Shown here piece by piece: positions 1-8,247 of a DNA stretch of 64,000 bases. The translations under genes and the position numbers were made by a program. The first letter of the stretch is position 1, and each line of letters starts with the position of its first letter. A model generated the notes under the pieces. It saw only the letters and a program-made list of their open reading frames with translations, had not been told where the DNA came from and ran no database searches. Location: positions 1-64,000 of the forward strand of contig JAEINK010000012.1 of NCBI GenBank assembly GCA_016342585.1, written 5' to 3'. This stretch comes from Spirochaetales bacterium. Its GTDB lineage: Bacteria; Spirochaetota; Spirochaetia; UBA9216.

Positions 1-117
1 GAGATTGTCTCATAGATGCTCCAACTTGTCTAGATATTTTTCAAGTCTTTTTTGCTCGTCATATAAAGAACTGCTGCTTAATGCTTTATTTAGGATACGA
101 CCTCTCCCTCCCTCATA

Positions 118-146
118 TTGACATTCCACCCATAGATAAATAATAT
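118..146 (+). promoter_or_regulatory. alaS promoter, probably giving a leaderless mRNA
   Basis: A consensus-like sigma-70 promoter is visible: TTGACA at 118-123, a 17-base spacer and TAATAT at 141-146. The alaS ATG lies at 153, only 6 bases after the -10 box, where transcription would be expected to begin. No Shine-Dalgarno sequence precedes that ATG. The inference is that alaS is transcribed without a 5' leader. Confidence 0.55.
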
Positions 147-152
147 CTACCC

Positions 153-1943
153 ATGACAGCTAACGAACTTCGCAAGAAATATATTGAATTTTTTAAATCA
201 AAGAATCATCAGGAGATAGCCGGAAAATCTCTTCTTCCTGAGAATGATCCCACGGTTCTTTTTACCACCGCCGGTATGCACCCCCTGGTACCCTACATCC
301 TTGGTGAGGCCCATCCGGCTGGAACCAGACTGGTTAACTTTCAGAAGTGTATCCGAACCGGAGATATAGAGGCCGTTGGTGATCCCCATCATCTTACCTT
401 TTTCGAGATGCTTGGAAACTGGTCTCTCGGTGATTATTTCAAGAAAGAAGCCATTACCATGAGCCATGAGTTCATTACCAGCCCCGAATGGTTGGGAATT
501 CCTGTTGAAAAACTTTCGGTAACGGTTTTTGAGGGTGATGATCTTGTTCCCCGTGATGATGAATCGGCAGACACCTGGCGTTCATTAGGTCTCCCCGAGG
601 AGAGGATCTACTTTCTTCCTAAAGAGGATAACTGGTGGGGGCCCGCTGGTCAGACCGGACCCTGCGGTCCCGATTCGGAGATGTTTATCGATACTGGACG
701 TGAGGCCTGCAGCTCCGACTGCCGACCGGGTTGTTCCTGTGGAAAGTATTTCGAAATCTGGAATGATGTTTTCATGCAGTACAATAAAACCGAAGCCGGC
801 ACCTATGAGCCCATGGAAAGGGTTTGTGTTGATACCGGGATGGGTGTTGAAAGAACCAGTGCCATCCTTCAGGGAAAGAAGACGGTTTATGAAACAGAGG
901 GGTTTACACCCATAATTGCCGCAATTGAAAAAATTTCGGGTAAGAAATTTGGGGATAATGATGAGGATGATCTCTCTATCCGAATCATTTCCGACCATTC
1001 CAAAACCTCATCCTTCATCCTTGGTGACGAACGAGGCGTTACTCCTTCAAATCTTGGACAGGGATATATATTACGGCGTCTGATTCGTCGGGCCATCCGG
1101 CATGGCAGAAAGCTTGGTATCGAAGGAACATTCCTTTCGGTTCCCGCTTCCGCTGCTCTTGAAATCTACAAAGATATTTATCCTGATATGTATAGTCGCA
1201 AGGACGAGATCCTAGCTGAACTTCTGGCAGAAGAGGAGAGGTTTTTAAAAACACTCCAGAAGGGTGAGCATGAATTTGAAAAGATGGTTCCCAACCTCCT
1301 TAAGAATCCTAAGAAAATAATCCCCGGCCGCATGGCTTTCAAGCTTTACGATACTTATGGCTTTCCCGTGGAAATTACTGAAGAGCTGGCCGCCGAACAC
1401 GGTCTTACCGTGGACAGGGAAGGTTTTGATACGGCTTTTGAAAAACATCAGGCCCTTTCCAAACAGGGAGCCGAGAAGAGCTTCAAAGGTGGTCTGGCTG
1501 ACCATTCGGATATGACTACGGCCCTGCATACGGCCACTCATATGCTTCACAAGGCCCTTAGAACAGTCCTTGGGGATCATGTTCAGCAGAAGGGGAGTAA
1601 CATTACTCCCGAGAGGCTCAGGTTTGACTTTACCCATCACGAGAAGATGACTCCCGAAGAGATTCAGCGTGTTGAGGGTATGGTCAATGAGCAGATTCAA
1701 CGTGATTTGAAGGTTGAGATGAAGATTATGACCCTTGATGAGGCCAAAGAGACAGGTGCTCTTGCTTTTTTTGCTGACAAGTATGAAGAAAAAGTAAAGG
1801 TTTATTCAATTGGTGATTATTCAACCGAAGTCTGTGGTGGACCCCATGTCGAGCAGACCGGCACCATGGGAAGTTTTAAAATTAAGAAGGAACAGTCCTC
1901 TTCGGCCGGTGTGCGAAGAATAAGGGCTGTTCTGGAACAGTAG
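153..1943 (+). CDS. alaS: Alanyl-tRNA synthetase, short form without C-Ala domain
   Basis: Charges tRNA-Ala with alanine in the cytoplasm and clears mischarged Ser/Gly-tRNA-Ala. The 596-residue protein has the class II catalytic core in the N-terminal part, followed by the helical tRNA-binding region and the editing domain. The editing-site zinc ligands are present as H459, H463, C561 and H565. The protein stops right after the editing domain, so the C-terminal C-Ala oligomerisation/tRNA domain of the usual roughly 870-residue enzyme is absent; short AlaS is known from other spirochaetes. The second zinc motif reads CGGPH rather than the common CGGTH. The start at 153 has no ribosome binding site but sits where the promoter predicts the transcript start. 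The gene stands alone and ends in a strong terminator. Confidence 0.95.
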   Translation: MTANELRKKYIEFFKSKNHQEIAGKSLLPENDPTVLFTTAGMHPLVPYILGEAHPAGTRLVNFQKCIRTGDIEAVGDPHHLTFFEMLGNWSLGDYFKKEAITMSHEFITSPEWLGIPVEKLSVTVFEGDDLVPRDDESADTWRSLGLPEERIYFLPKEDNWWGPAGQTGPCGPDSEMFIDTGREACSSDCRPGCSCGKYFEIWNDVFMQYNKTEAGTYEPMERVCVDTGMGVERTSAILQGKKTVYETEGFTPIIAAIEKISGKKFGDNDEDDLSIRIISDHSKTSSFILGDERGVTPSNLGQGYILRRLIRRAIRHGRKLGIEGTFLSVPASAALEIYKDIYPDMYSRKDEILAELLAEEERFLKTLQKGEHEFEKMVPNLLKNPKKIIPGRMAFKLYDTYGFPVEITEELAAEHGLTVDREGFDTAFEKHQALSKQGAEKSFKGGLADHSDMTTALHTATHMLHKALRTVLGDHVQQKGSNITPERLRFDFTHHEKMTPEEIQRVEGMVNEQIQRDLKVEMKIMTLDEAKETGALAFFADKYEEKVKVYSIGDYSTEVCGGPHVEQTGTMGSFKIKKEQSSSAGVRRIRAVLEQ

Positions 1944-1960
1944 ATATTAATAATTTGGAT

Positions 1961-2004
1961 AAAAAAAACCGGAGCTTCCTTAAGTAGGAGTCCGGTTTTT
2001 TTTT
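1961..2004. terminator. Bidirectional rho-independent terminator between alaS and rlmN
   Basis: A hairpin with a perfect 7-bp AACCGGA/TCCGGTT stem, extended by inner TCCT/AGGA pairing, is flanked by an A run on the left and a T run on the right. It can therefore end transcription of alaS from the left and of the converging rlmN operon from the right. Confidence 0.85.
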
Positions 2005-2040
2005 GCTGCTATTATGAAAAAGGAAGGATGTCAAAAAATA

Positions 2041-3063
2041 TCAGGTTGCCAGCTGACCGCAGGCTCCATCTACTCCGCGTCCCCTTCTGAATCTTCGGGT
2101 TACGGCTATATCGTTTTGTTCCAGAACCTGGTGAAACTTTCGAATTCTATCTTCGGTTGTCGGTTTATGAGTGTTTCCCTGAACTGGATTCCAGGGGATC
2201 AGGTTTACCACTACATTTAATCCGGGAACGAATTTGCAGAGTGCCCTTAAATCCTGATCTCTGTCGTTCACCCCACCGAGCATGACATATTCGAGGGTTA
2301 TTCTTTTCCCCCTCTGTTCCTGATGGTATCTTAAAGCTGCCTTGAGATCGTTGATTGAGTATCTTTTGGCGATGGGCATGATCTCTTCACGGATGGATTG
2401 CTTGGCCGAGTTTAAAGATACAGCCAGTCTGACCTGGATACCATCGTCGGCAAGCCTTTTGATCTGCGGAACAAGGCCGCAGGTCGAAAGGGTCATCCTC
2501 CGGGGACTCATTTCCCGGCCTGCAGGGTGAGAGATGAGTTTTACTGATTTTACGAATGATTCATAATTATCCAGAGCCTCTCCCATCCCCATGAAAACAA
2601 TATGGCTTATCTCGCCGCCCGCCGTTTGTTCCAGGTGAAGAAACTGTTCAACGATTTCACCGGCTTCAAGATTTCTTTTTTTTCCCATTTCTCCGGTCCT
2701 GCAGAAGGTACAACCCATTGCACATCCAGCCTGTGTGGAAAGGCAGGCTGTTTTTCTGCCTTCCTGGTCGGTGAGGAGTACTGCTTCAATGAAAAGTCCA
2801 TCATGAAGGCGGATCCGTAGTTTCAATGTTCCGTCTTCATCGAGGTGCTCCGATTCGACGGCACTGGAATAGAGGGGAACTTTCTCCTCAAGTTGTTCCC
2901 GAAGGAAGGGCGAGAGGTCTGTCATCTCTTTATAATCGGTTTTTCCGCGGTATATCCAGGCAAAAATCTGCTTACCCCGAAATCGGGGTAAATTTACAGA
3001 TGGTAGAAGAAGTTTAATTTCCTCTACCATCTCGTCGGGTGTAAAGTTTGTAAGGCTAATCAT
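2041..3063 (-). CDS. rlmN: Dual-specificity RNA methyltransferase RlmN
   Basis: Radical SAM enzyme that methylates C2 of adenosine 2503 in 23S rRNA and, in many bacteria, A37 of some tRNAs. The 340-residue length is normal for the family. The radical SAM iron-sulfur motif CxxxCxxC is at C114, C118 and C121. The second catalytic cysteine that receives the methyl group is C335, in the C-terminal GACGQL motif; these features separate RlmN from ordinary radical SAM proteins. The gene starts 10 bases after the upstream TPR gene and is probably cotranscribed with it. It ends at the shared terminator. Confidence 0.95.
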   Translation of the reverse strand: MISLTNFTPDEMVEEIKLLLPSVNLPRFRGKQIFAWIYRGKTDYKEMTDLSPFLREQLEEKVPLYSSAVESEHLDEDGTLKLRIRLHDGLFIEAVLLTDQEGRKTACLSTQAGCAMGCTFCRTGEMGKKRNLEAGEIVEQFLHLEQTAGGEISHIVFMGMGEALDNYESFVKSVKLISHPAGREMSPRRMTLSTCGLVPQIKRLADDGIQVRLAVSLNSAKQSIREEIMPIAKRYSINDLKAALRYHQEQRGKRITLEYVMLGGVNDRDQDLRALCKFVPGLNVVVNLIPWNPVQGNTHKPTTEDRIRKFHQVLEQNDIAVTRRFRRGRGVDGACGQLAT

Positions 3064-3073
3064 TGGCCCCTGT

Positions 3074-4219
3074 CTAATTGGTTCCGAATCTGAGCTGTTC
3101 CAGATACTGGGACACTTGTGTGTCTCTGAGGCCGAGTTTCTGAAAATCCATAAGTATGGAAATTGCTTTTTGTGTTTCCTTCATGGAGACATAGCATTCG
3201 GCAATTTCCACATATAATCTGTGATTTTTAGGGTCACTTTTGATCAATCCTTCAAGACTCACGATCGCTTCCGCGTAGTTTCCCTTCGATTTGTTGATCA
3301 TGGCAAGACCGAGGACGGCATAAACATCCATTTCAATATTTAATGCCTTCTTGTAGAAGATCTCTGCATTGTCGTAATCATTCATATTTCTGTAGGCATC
3401 ACCGCTTCTGGTAAGAATAACCTTATTCTGGGGATCCATGGCGAGGATTTTTTCCCAGAACTGAAGGGACTCTTTGTGCATGTTTAGACCGCGGTAACAG
3501 TCTGCAAGACCAAAGAGGGCATAAAAATTTGTAGGCTGTGCCTGGTATGCCATCTCAAAATAAACAAGTCCCTTTTCAAAGGTTTTGAGTTTTCTATGGC
3601 AGTTTCCAAGGGAGGTTAAAACTCGTATATCCACATGATCCCTGGTCACTTCCAGCATCCGTTCCCAGTATTTAAGGGCATCGGCATATTCGTGGAAGTC
3701 GTAATAGAGGTGACCGATACCTATGAGGGCATAGGCATTGTCTTTCTCCATTTCAAGAACTTCAAGATAAATCTCTTTGGATCGTTTAAAATCTTTTACC
3801 TTCCTGTAGGCATCGGCCACACGGGTAAGTACGGTGATATTGGAATTATCATATAGGAGGTACTTTTCCCAAATTCGTATGGCCTGACTATACTGTCTTA
3901 ATGCTTTATGGCAGTCGGCCAGTCCGAAGAGGGCGTAATTATTACCGGGATGATGCTCAAGGCAGGTCATATAAAAATTAATGGCAGATTTATATCTATG
4001 CCTTTTTCTTTCCGTATCACCCATACCCACCAGGGCATAATTATTTTCAGGCTGTTCCTCCAGAATTTTGGAAAAGCATGCTTCCGCTTCCTCTGTCCTG
4101 TTTTCTTTGAGCAACTGATAACCACGCTTCGAAAGTTCTGAGATAGCATTCTCTTTTTCGTGATCCTGGTTCATACCTCGTAGTGAATCTGGTTTATTTC
4201 CGTCAAAAATCTCATCCAT
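3074..4219 (-). CDS. Tetratricopeptide repeat protein
   Basis: A 381-residue protein made almost entirely of consecutive TPR units, from about residue 25 to 370, with the repeating pattern of small residue, aromatic, and A-L/G-D-hydrophobic positions. No signal peptide or membrane segment is visible, so it is probably cytoplasmic and acts as a protein-interaction scaffold. The first about 25 residues are charged and not TPR-like. It lies between a 110-residue gene and rlmN in one leftward run. From memory, Treponema pallidum has a similar TPR gene beside a small unknown gene; this was not checked. Partner and function are unknown. Confidence 0.8.
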   Translation of the reverse strand: MDEIFDGNKPDSLRGMNQDHEKENAISELSKRGYQLLKENRTEEAEACFSKILEEQPENNYALVGMGDTERKRHRYKSAINFYMTCLEHHPGNNYALFGLADCHKALRQYSQAIRIWEKYLLYDNSNITVLTRVADAYRKVKDFKRSKEIYLEVLEMEKDNAYALIGIGHLYYDFHEYADALKYWERMLEVTRDHVDIRVLTSLGNCHRKLKTFEKGLVYFEMAYQAQPTNFYALFGLADCYRGLNMHKESLQFWEKILAMDPQNKVILTRSGDAYRNMNDYDNAEIFYKKALNIEMDVYAVLGLAMINKSKGNYAEAIVSLEGLIKSDPKNHRLYVEIAECYVSMKETQKAISILMDFQKLGLRDTQVSQYLEQLRFGTN

Positions 4220-4299
4220 TTTTTCTATCCTATCCCTATGGTGCTATTGATTTATTATTCTGTCTTTAATACTAATACATCTATCAGGGAATGCAACCC

Positions 4300-4632
4300 C
4301 TAATAGTTTATCCATTTTCTGACAACCGATGCTATCTTTTCCATCAGCCTCTCGGCCTTCTCTTCGGCCGGTGCTATTTTATAAAGCCTTAAGGCTTCAA
4401 GAGGGTCCGATGACAGGCATTTGTCGGCAATCCTTATGATCCCGTCGGAATATCCCGTTGTAAGAAATATCTTTTTAGCCTGTTCCAGATTCCCCTGGTT
4501 AAACAATTCATTTCCCTTCCGAATGAGAGCAATTCTCTGCTGGCCGGTCAGGCTATGTACTCTTGGATCTGAGACTTTTATGAATCCCTCTTCAGGAAAC
4601 TTATCCCTAATCCTGTCTATATCCTTATTCAT
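4300..4632 (-). CDS. Small conserved-looking protein of unknown function
   Basis: A 110-residue soluble protein without signal peptide. The C-terminal two thirds look like a single helical hairpin repeat: a G-N-E-L-F-x-Q-G-N-x-E-Q-A-K segment resembles one degenerate TPR unit, followed by a second helical pair. It is the first gene of the leftward run with the TPR protein (80 bases downstream) and rlmN. Start is the only plausible ATG; the Shine-Dalgarno signal is weak. The pairing with the TPR gene suggests a shared role, but no function can be named. Confidence 0.65.
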   Translation of the reverse strand: MNKDIDRIRDKFPEEGFIKVSDPRVHSLTGQQRIALIRKGNELFNQGNLEQAKKIFLTTGYSDGIIRIADKCLSSDPLEALRLYKIAPAEEKAERLMEKIASVVRKWINY

Positions 4633-4704
4633 CTTCTAATATATTCTAATTAAAACCTAATAATAAATCAATGATTTGTCTAATAATTGATAAGATAAAT
4701 AGAG

Positions 4705-4743
4705 AGATTTAACTTATTTTACATATCTTACAAAGTTAAATCT
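4705..4743. repeat. 11-bp inverted repeat in the hisB downstream spacer
   Basis: Perfect arms AGATTTAACTT (4705-4715) and AAGTTAAATCT (4733-4743) around a 17-base loop. It lies in the AT-rich 180-base spacer between hisB and the 110-residue gene, which is upstream of the latter and downstream of the former. It may be a second terminator stem or an operator for the leftward small-protein/TPR/rlmN run. Confidence 0.5.
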
Positions 4744-4763
4744 GATAAAAACAGAAGATTGTA

Positions 4764-4802
4764 TTTTAGCCTATATAAAATAATTAAAAATATAGGCTAA
4801 AA
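4764..4802 (-). terminator. Probable hisB terminator hairpin
   Basis: A perfect 13-bp inverted repeat (TTTTAGCCTATAT at 4764-4776, its complement at 4790-4802) begins 10 bases past the hisB stop. The stem is AT-rich and its outer arms contain the U-rich ends, with only a weak further T run, so it resembles a terminator but is not a textbook one. Confidence 0.55.
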
Positions 4803-4812
4803 CGATATATTC

Positions 4813-5397
4813 TTATAATTTTCCTTTAGTCGAAAGGATAATATTCCCTTCTGCCGGTGAGAATGCCTGTCCCAATGCTTTTCCGAGTGCTTTGAACAGG
4901 GCCTCGGCCATATGATGGGAATTGTCTCCATATCTGCAAACAGCATGTATATTCATCCCCCCACGATTTGCGAAGGCGAGGAGAAACTCTTTAAGGAGTG
5001 ATATGTCAAATGTCCCGGCCACAGGCTGGGGATAATTCGCATTGTAGACCAGATAGGGGCGGCCTGCCACATCTATTGTAACTTCCGACAGGGCTTCATC
5101 CATGGGGATAATAAAATGACCGAATCGTTTATGGGGACCATCTGCCGTGCGGATGGCGGTAAAAACATCTCCCAGTACAAGGCCTATATCCTCTACCAGG
5201 TGGTGAGGATCCACATCAATATCTCCACGGCCGGTGATTTCCATATAGAATCCTCCATGGAAGGCCATTGAGTAGAGAATGTGGGTGAAGAAGGGGAGTT
5301 CTATATCGATTTTGGGTTCTTCCCGGGAATCAAGATCTATCAGGATTTTTATATTCGTCTCTTTGGTCGTTCGGCTTATTTCAGCTGTTCTACTCAT
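4813..5397 (-). CDS. hisB: Imidazoleglycerol-phosphate dehydratase
   Basis: Dehydrates imidazole glycerol phosphate to imidazole acetol phosphate in histidine synthesis. The 194-residue monofunctional form lacks the phosphatase domain found in the enterobacterial enzyme. Both metal-binding motifs are clear: DPHHLVED in the first half and NSHHMAEA in the second, plus the FFTHIL segment near the start. The ATG at 5397 was chosen because it follows a strong GGAGGAAAG ribosome binding site and matches the family N-terminus; a longer reading frame extends upstream but only into hisG. It overlaps hisG by 8 bases and is the last gene of the hisZ-hisG-hisB operon. Confidence 0.95.
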   Translation of the reverse strand: MSRTAEISRTTKETNIKILIDLDSREEPKIDIELPFFTHILYSMAFHGGFYMEITGRGDIDVDPHHLVEDIGLVLGDVFTAIRTADGPHKRFGHFIIPMDEALSEVTIDVAGRPYLVYNANYPQPVAGTFDISLLKEFLLAFANRGGMNIHAVCRYGDNSHHMAEALFKALGKALGQAFSPAEGNIILSTKGKL

Positions 5398-6031
5398 CCT
5401 TTCCTCCATCCTTAATCCTATCGACCATTTCATTGATTCTCTTGTAGTGAATTTTATAATAGGCTGGATTTGCGATGAGGTGAACATTTATATCCGCAAG
5501 CTTTTCTATCACTTCAAGGTTGTTTGCCTTTAAGGTATTTCCTGTTTCTACGAGATCCACGATGTATCTTGTAAGCCCAAGTACGGGTGCCAGTTCCACA
5601 GAACCGTTGAGTTTTATGACTTCCACGGGGATTCCCATTTTACTGAAATAATCCCTTGTAAAGTTGGTGAATTTCGAGGCAATTTTGAGTTCCTTGTCGG
5701 TATACTCAAGAACGTCCCCCTTATGCCCGGCAATACACATGGCAGTTCCGCCAAAGGAGAAGGTTTTCAGTTTATAAAAAGGGTATCCCGCTTCAAAAAG
5801 TACATCATCACCGCATACGCCCAACCCCGCGATCCCATGGTTGATATAAGTGGGGAGATCTGAATTTTTGACCAGATAGATCTTCAAAAGCCCCTGTTTG
5901 TCATGGGCTACCAGTTTTCTGTTTTCAAAGGAAAACCCCATACCATTTTCTTCAAAGAGCTCTTTAACCTGTTCGGTCAGGCGGCCTTTGGGAAGGGCCA
6001 GGGTGAGTGGTTCTTTTTCGATGTTTTTCAT
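5390..6031 (-). CDS. hisG: ATP phosphoribosyltransferase catalytic subunit, short form
   Basis: First committed step of histidine synthesis: joins ATP and PRPP to give phosphoribosyl-ATP. At 213 residues it is the short HisG type, which lacks the C-terminal regulatory domain and works only in complex with HisZ. The N-terminal LALPKGRL motif is typical. This agrees with the adjacent hisZ, whose stop overlaps the hisG ATG by four bases (ATGA), implying translational coupling. hisB follows with an 8-base overlap. Confidence 0.94.
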   Translation of the reverse strand: MKNIEKEPLTLALPKGRLTEQVKELFEENGMGFSFENRKLVAHDKQGLLKIYLVKNSDLPTYINHGIAGLGVCGDDVLFEAGYPFYKLKTFSFGGTAMCIAGHKGDVLEYTDKELKIASKFTNFTRDYFSKMGIPVEVIKLNGSVELAPVLGLTRYIVDLVETGNTLKANNLEVIEKLADINVHLIANPAYYKIHYKRINEMVDRIKDGGKDE

Positions 6032-7119
6032 AGTGTGACGATTCTCCCCTCTTTTCTCAATTTTTCAGCGTTTTCAAATCGCTCTTTCCAGCTGCAGCCT
6101 TCGGCTTTAACTGGTTTCAGTTCAAGTTCTTCAAAACTGCTTTTCTTTAATAAAGCTTCCACTTTTCTGAGCAGGATGGAAAACCCTACAGAAGGTGCAT
6201 CGAAACCGAAGTGTGCCAGGAGATCATTATAACGACCGCCAAAGGCTACTGCCGAGTCCAGCCCGTCCATATAAGCCTGGAATACTATGCCGGTATGGTA
6301 GGGTTGACTTCCAATCTCCGAGAGGTCGAGTCGAAGCTCTCCTTTTATTCCGGTGGAGTTAAGCTCTTCCGAGAGTTTGATCAGATATTCGGCCTCCTTT
6401 AATGCTTCCACCGGGAGAAAATCCTTACCCCGTGTGAGTAAGGTCTTCATTTCGGTGGCGTTTCCAATGAACTGAAAGAAGGTGCAAAGGAAGGCACTCT
6501 TTTCCGGAGTAAACAGGACGGAGAACTCGCTCCTTAAAGATTCTATATCCCTTTCCGAGAGCGCTTCTATCAGCTTGATGCTTCTGTTTTTTTCTTCAAT
6601 AATGAGGTTGAAAAGGTTACGGGAGCCCAAATGGAGATAATAGGGGAGTTCCAGTTTCGACATGGTTTTATTCAGGAGGAGGAGGATTTCCATATCTCCT
6701 TCGAGACCGTCCGAACCGATGAGTTCAACCCCCGTCTGAAAAAACTCGTTTTTGGAAATATCTTCCCTGTGTTGATGCCGGAGGATTATATCTGAATAGC
6801 AAACCCTGGTGGGGAGTTCTGTCTCTCCTAGGAGGAGTCCCATTTGCCGTGCAAGAAAGAGGGTGATATCGGATCTGAGCATGAGAAGATCCCCATCTCT
6901 ATCCATAAGTCTGTAGATATTATCCTTCCCCTTGCCGGTGAGAAGCTGGCGGTAATTATCATAAAAATCGAATACCGGTGTTTTTACCGGCAGATATCCC
7001 CATGATGTGTAGAGGTCGTTCAGTGTTCTGGTGAGCGTTCTGTGCTGAAGCGCTTCCTCTAAATGTATGACTTCTGTTCCCTGGGGTAGATTTAAAATCT
7101 TTTCACTCTTAAGTGGCAC
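6028..7119 (-). CDS. hisZ: ATP phosphoribosyltransferase regulatory subunit
   Basis: Histidyl-tRNA-synthetase-like protein that activates short HisG and mediates histidine feedback. The 363-residue sequence has the class II synthetase-like fold pattern (motif-2-like region with LMLRSDIT) but no anticodon-binding domain. It is somewhat shorter than typical HisZ. The start is GTG at 7119, preceded by AGGAG at good spacing, and matches the family N-terminus. It is the first gene of the hisZ-hisG-hisB operon. A long 5' leader with an imperfect hairpin precedes it. The remaining his genes are not in this window. Confidence 0.9.
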   Translation of the reverse strand: MPLKSEKILNLPQGTEVIHLEEALQHRTLTRTLNDLYTSWGYLPVKTPVFDFYDNYRQLLTGKGKDNIYRLMDRDGDLLMLRSDITLFLARQMGLLLGETELPTRVCYSDIILRHQHREDISKNEFFQTGVELIGSDGLEGDMEILLLLNKTMSKLELPYYLHLGSRNLFNLIIEEKNRSIKLIEALSERDIESLRSEFSVLFTPEKSAFLCTFFQFIGNATEMKTLLTRGKDFLPVEALKEAEYLIKLSEELNSTGIKGELRLDLSEIGSQPYHTGIVFQAYMDGLDSAVAFGGRYNDLLAHFGFDAPSVGFSILLRKVEALLKKSSFEELELKPVKAEGCSWKERFENAEKLRKEGRIVTL

Positions 7120-7146
7120 AATAAACTCCTGATAAATCGGATATCA

Positions 7147-7204
7147 AAGGTTCTTTTAATAATTTTGAAGATATTTAATCTGTATGTATTGTTAAAAGAG
7201 CCTT
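7147..7204 (-). promoter_or_regulatory. Inverted repeat in the hisZ leader
   Basis: Arms at 7147-7159 and 7192-7204 pair over 13 bases with a single mismatch that can be a G-U pair in RNA. The structure lies upstream of the hisZ ribosome binding site. No run of histidine codons, no T-box motif and no U tract following the stem were seen, so a classical his attenuator is not supported. Two palindromes further upstream (GGGTACCC at 7234-7241 and TGGATAAATCCA at 7243-7254) could be protein-binding sites. Confidence 0.35.
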
Positions 7205-7353
7205 ATGAAAGAATATCAGAGAATAGTATTTTTGGGTACCCTTGGATAAATCCAGATTATATTTAAAATGATAAGGATTTTTTGGATCTGAGGTGTCGAT
7301 GAGTTATAATTCAATTGGATGTGAAAAAATCTTCTGATAGAAGGAGTATGGGT

Positions 7354-7932
7354 ATGGTGAAGAAGTTGATTATTTTTATTCTTGTTGTTTTTACAGTAAT
7401 ACCCTTTATTTTTGGTGAGAATAACCCTGCTGAAGAGACGGTTTTTGATTTGCACAAGGAAGCTCTGGGGTTTCAGGCCGGAGAGCTTGCCGGTTATGGT
7501 TTAAGCTATTTTAAGGAGATGGAGAATGGAAAGTCCATTCAGTTCGCCGGAGGGGCCTATTATGGCGCCGATATAGGTTTTTTTGAATCACTTTTAAATT
7601 ATAACCTTGGTGTCGAATTGCACTTCCCGGTTTATAGGGATGAATATTCCCGTTTTTTTGCCGGACAGCTCTATATTTTCACAGGTCTGAACCACAATGG
7701 ATATATCAACAACGAGTGGAATACCATATCAGAAGAGTATGAAAGGGGCGGTTTTAATACTGCTTTTTCCAGTGGTTTTGGTATCGGTATTGAACTCATC
7801 CTTTTTCGTCATTTTTCGATACCCCTGGAGCTTGGGTATGTGGCCTCCTGGACGCCAACGCTTGCCGGGGACTTTCTTGATCAGTTTGGTGTGAACTTAA
7901 GACCCCAGGGTGGATTCCGTTATAGATATTAG
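7354..7932 (+). CDS. Exported protein, probable outer-membrane beta barrel
   Basis: A 192-residue protein with a clear signal peptide (MVKK followed by a hydrophobic stretch ending near FG) and a mature part of alternating aromatic and small residues, ending in R-Y-R-Y, as in small outer-membrane barrels. Start at 7354 was preferred because AAGGAG at 7341-7346 is 7 bases upstream; ATG 7348 is too close, and a TTG at 7315 would place charged residues before the signal peptide. It is divergent from hisZ. No family was recognised. Confidence 0.65.
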   Translation: MVKKLIIFILVVFTVIPFIFGENNPAEETVFDLHKEALGFQAGELAGYGLSYFKEMENGKSIQFAGGAYYGADIGFFESLLNYNLGVELHFPVYRDEYSRFFAGQLYIFTGLNHNGYINNEWNTISEEYERGGFNTAFSSGFGIGIELILFRHFSIPLELGYVASWTPTLAGDFLDQFGVNLRPQGGFRYRY

Positions 7933-7982
7933 GAAAAAATTGGAAATTGTCATGAAAAAATATGCAGATTGGACTATATTAG

Positions 7983-8204
7983 ATGACAGAACAGGAACGG
8001 GCCTCCTTATCCCAAGTGGCTCGAAAAGGTGTGAACATGTTAGAACATTCTGAACAAGATTTGTATTTCTTGCAGCTTGCAGGTATAGCCGAAGAGGAGA
8101 CCGTCCGTCCCGATCAGGAAGAAATTGTTCAGTCAATTATTCCCAATAAACTGCAGTCCAAGGTTGAACGCCTGGGTAGATGGATTGATTCTGTAGATCA
8201 GTAA
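7983..8204 (+). CDS. Small hypothetical protein
   Basis: A 73-residue acidic, helical-looking protein with no signal peptide, cysteine or recognisable motif. It lies 50 bases after the preceding gene on the same strand and converges with rsmD. No good Shine-Dalgarno sequence precedes the ATG. The amino-acid composition is protein-like, but coding status rests on the open frame alone. Confidence 0.45.
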   Translation: MTEQERASLSQVARKGVNMLEHSEQDLYFLQLAGIAEEETVRPDQEEIVQSIIPNKLQSKVERLGRWIDSVDQ

Positions 8205-8247
8205 ATAATTCCATGTTTCTCAAGGGATATTATTAATACCATTTACT

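Noticed and set aside
10..129. A 39-codon minus-strand frame with GTG start upstream of alaS, ending in a helical-looking KRLEKYLDKLEHL tail
   Set aside because: No ribosome binding site, non-ATG start, overlaps the alaS promoter and is too short to support; could be a gene remnant.
7120..7314. Histidine leader peptide or T-box before hisZ
   Set aside because: No run of histidine codons, no T-box motif and no terminator U tract were found.
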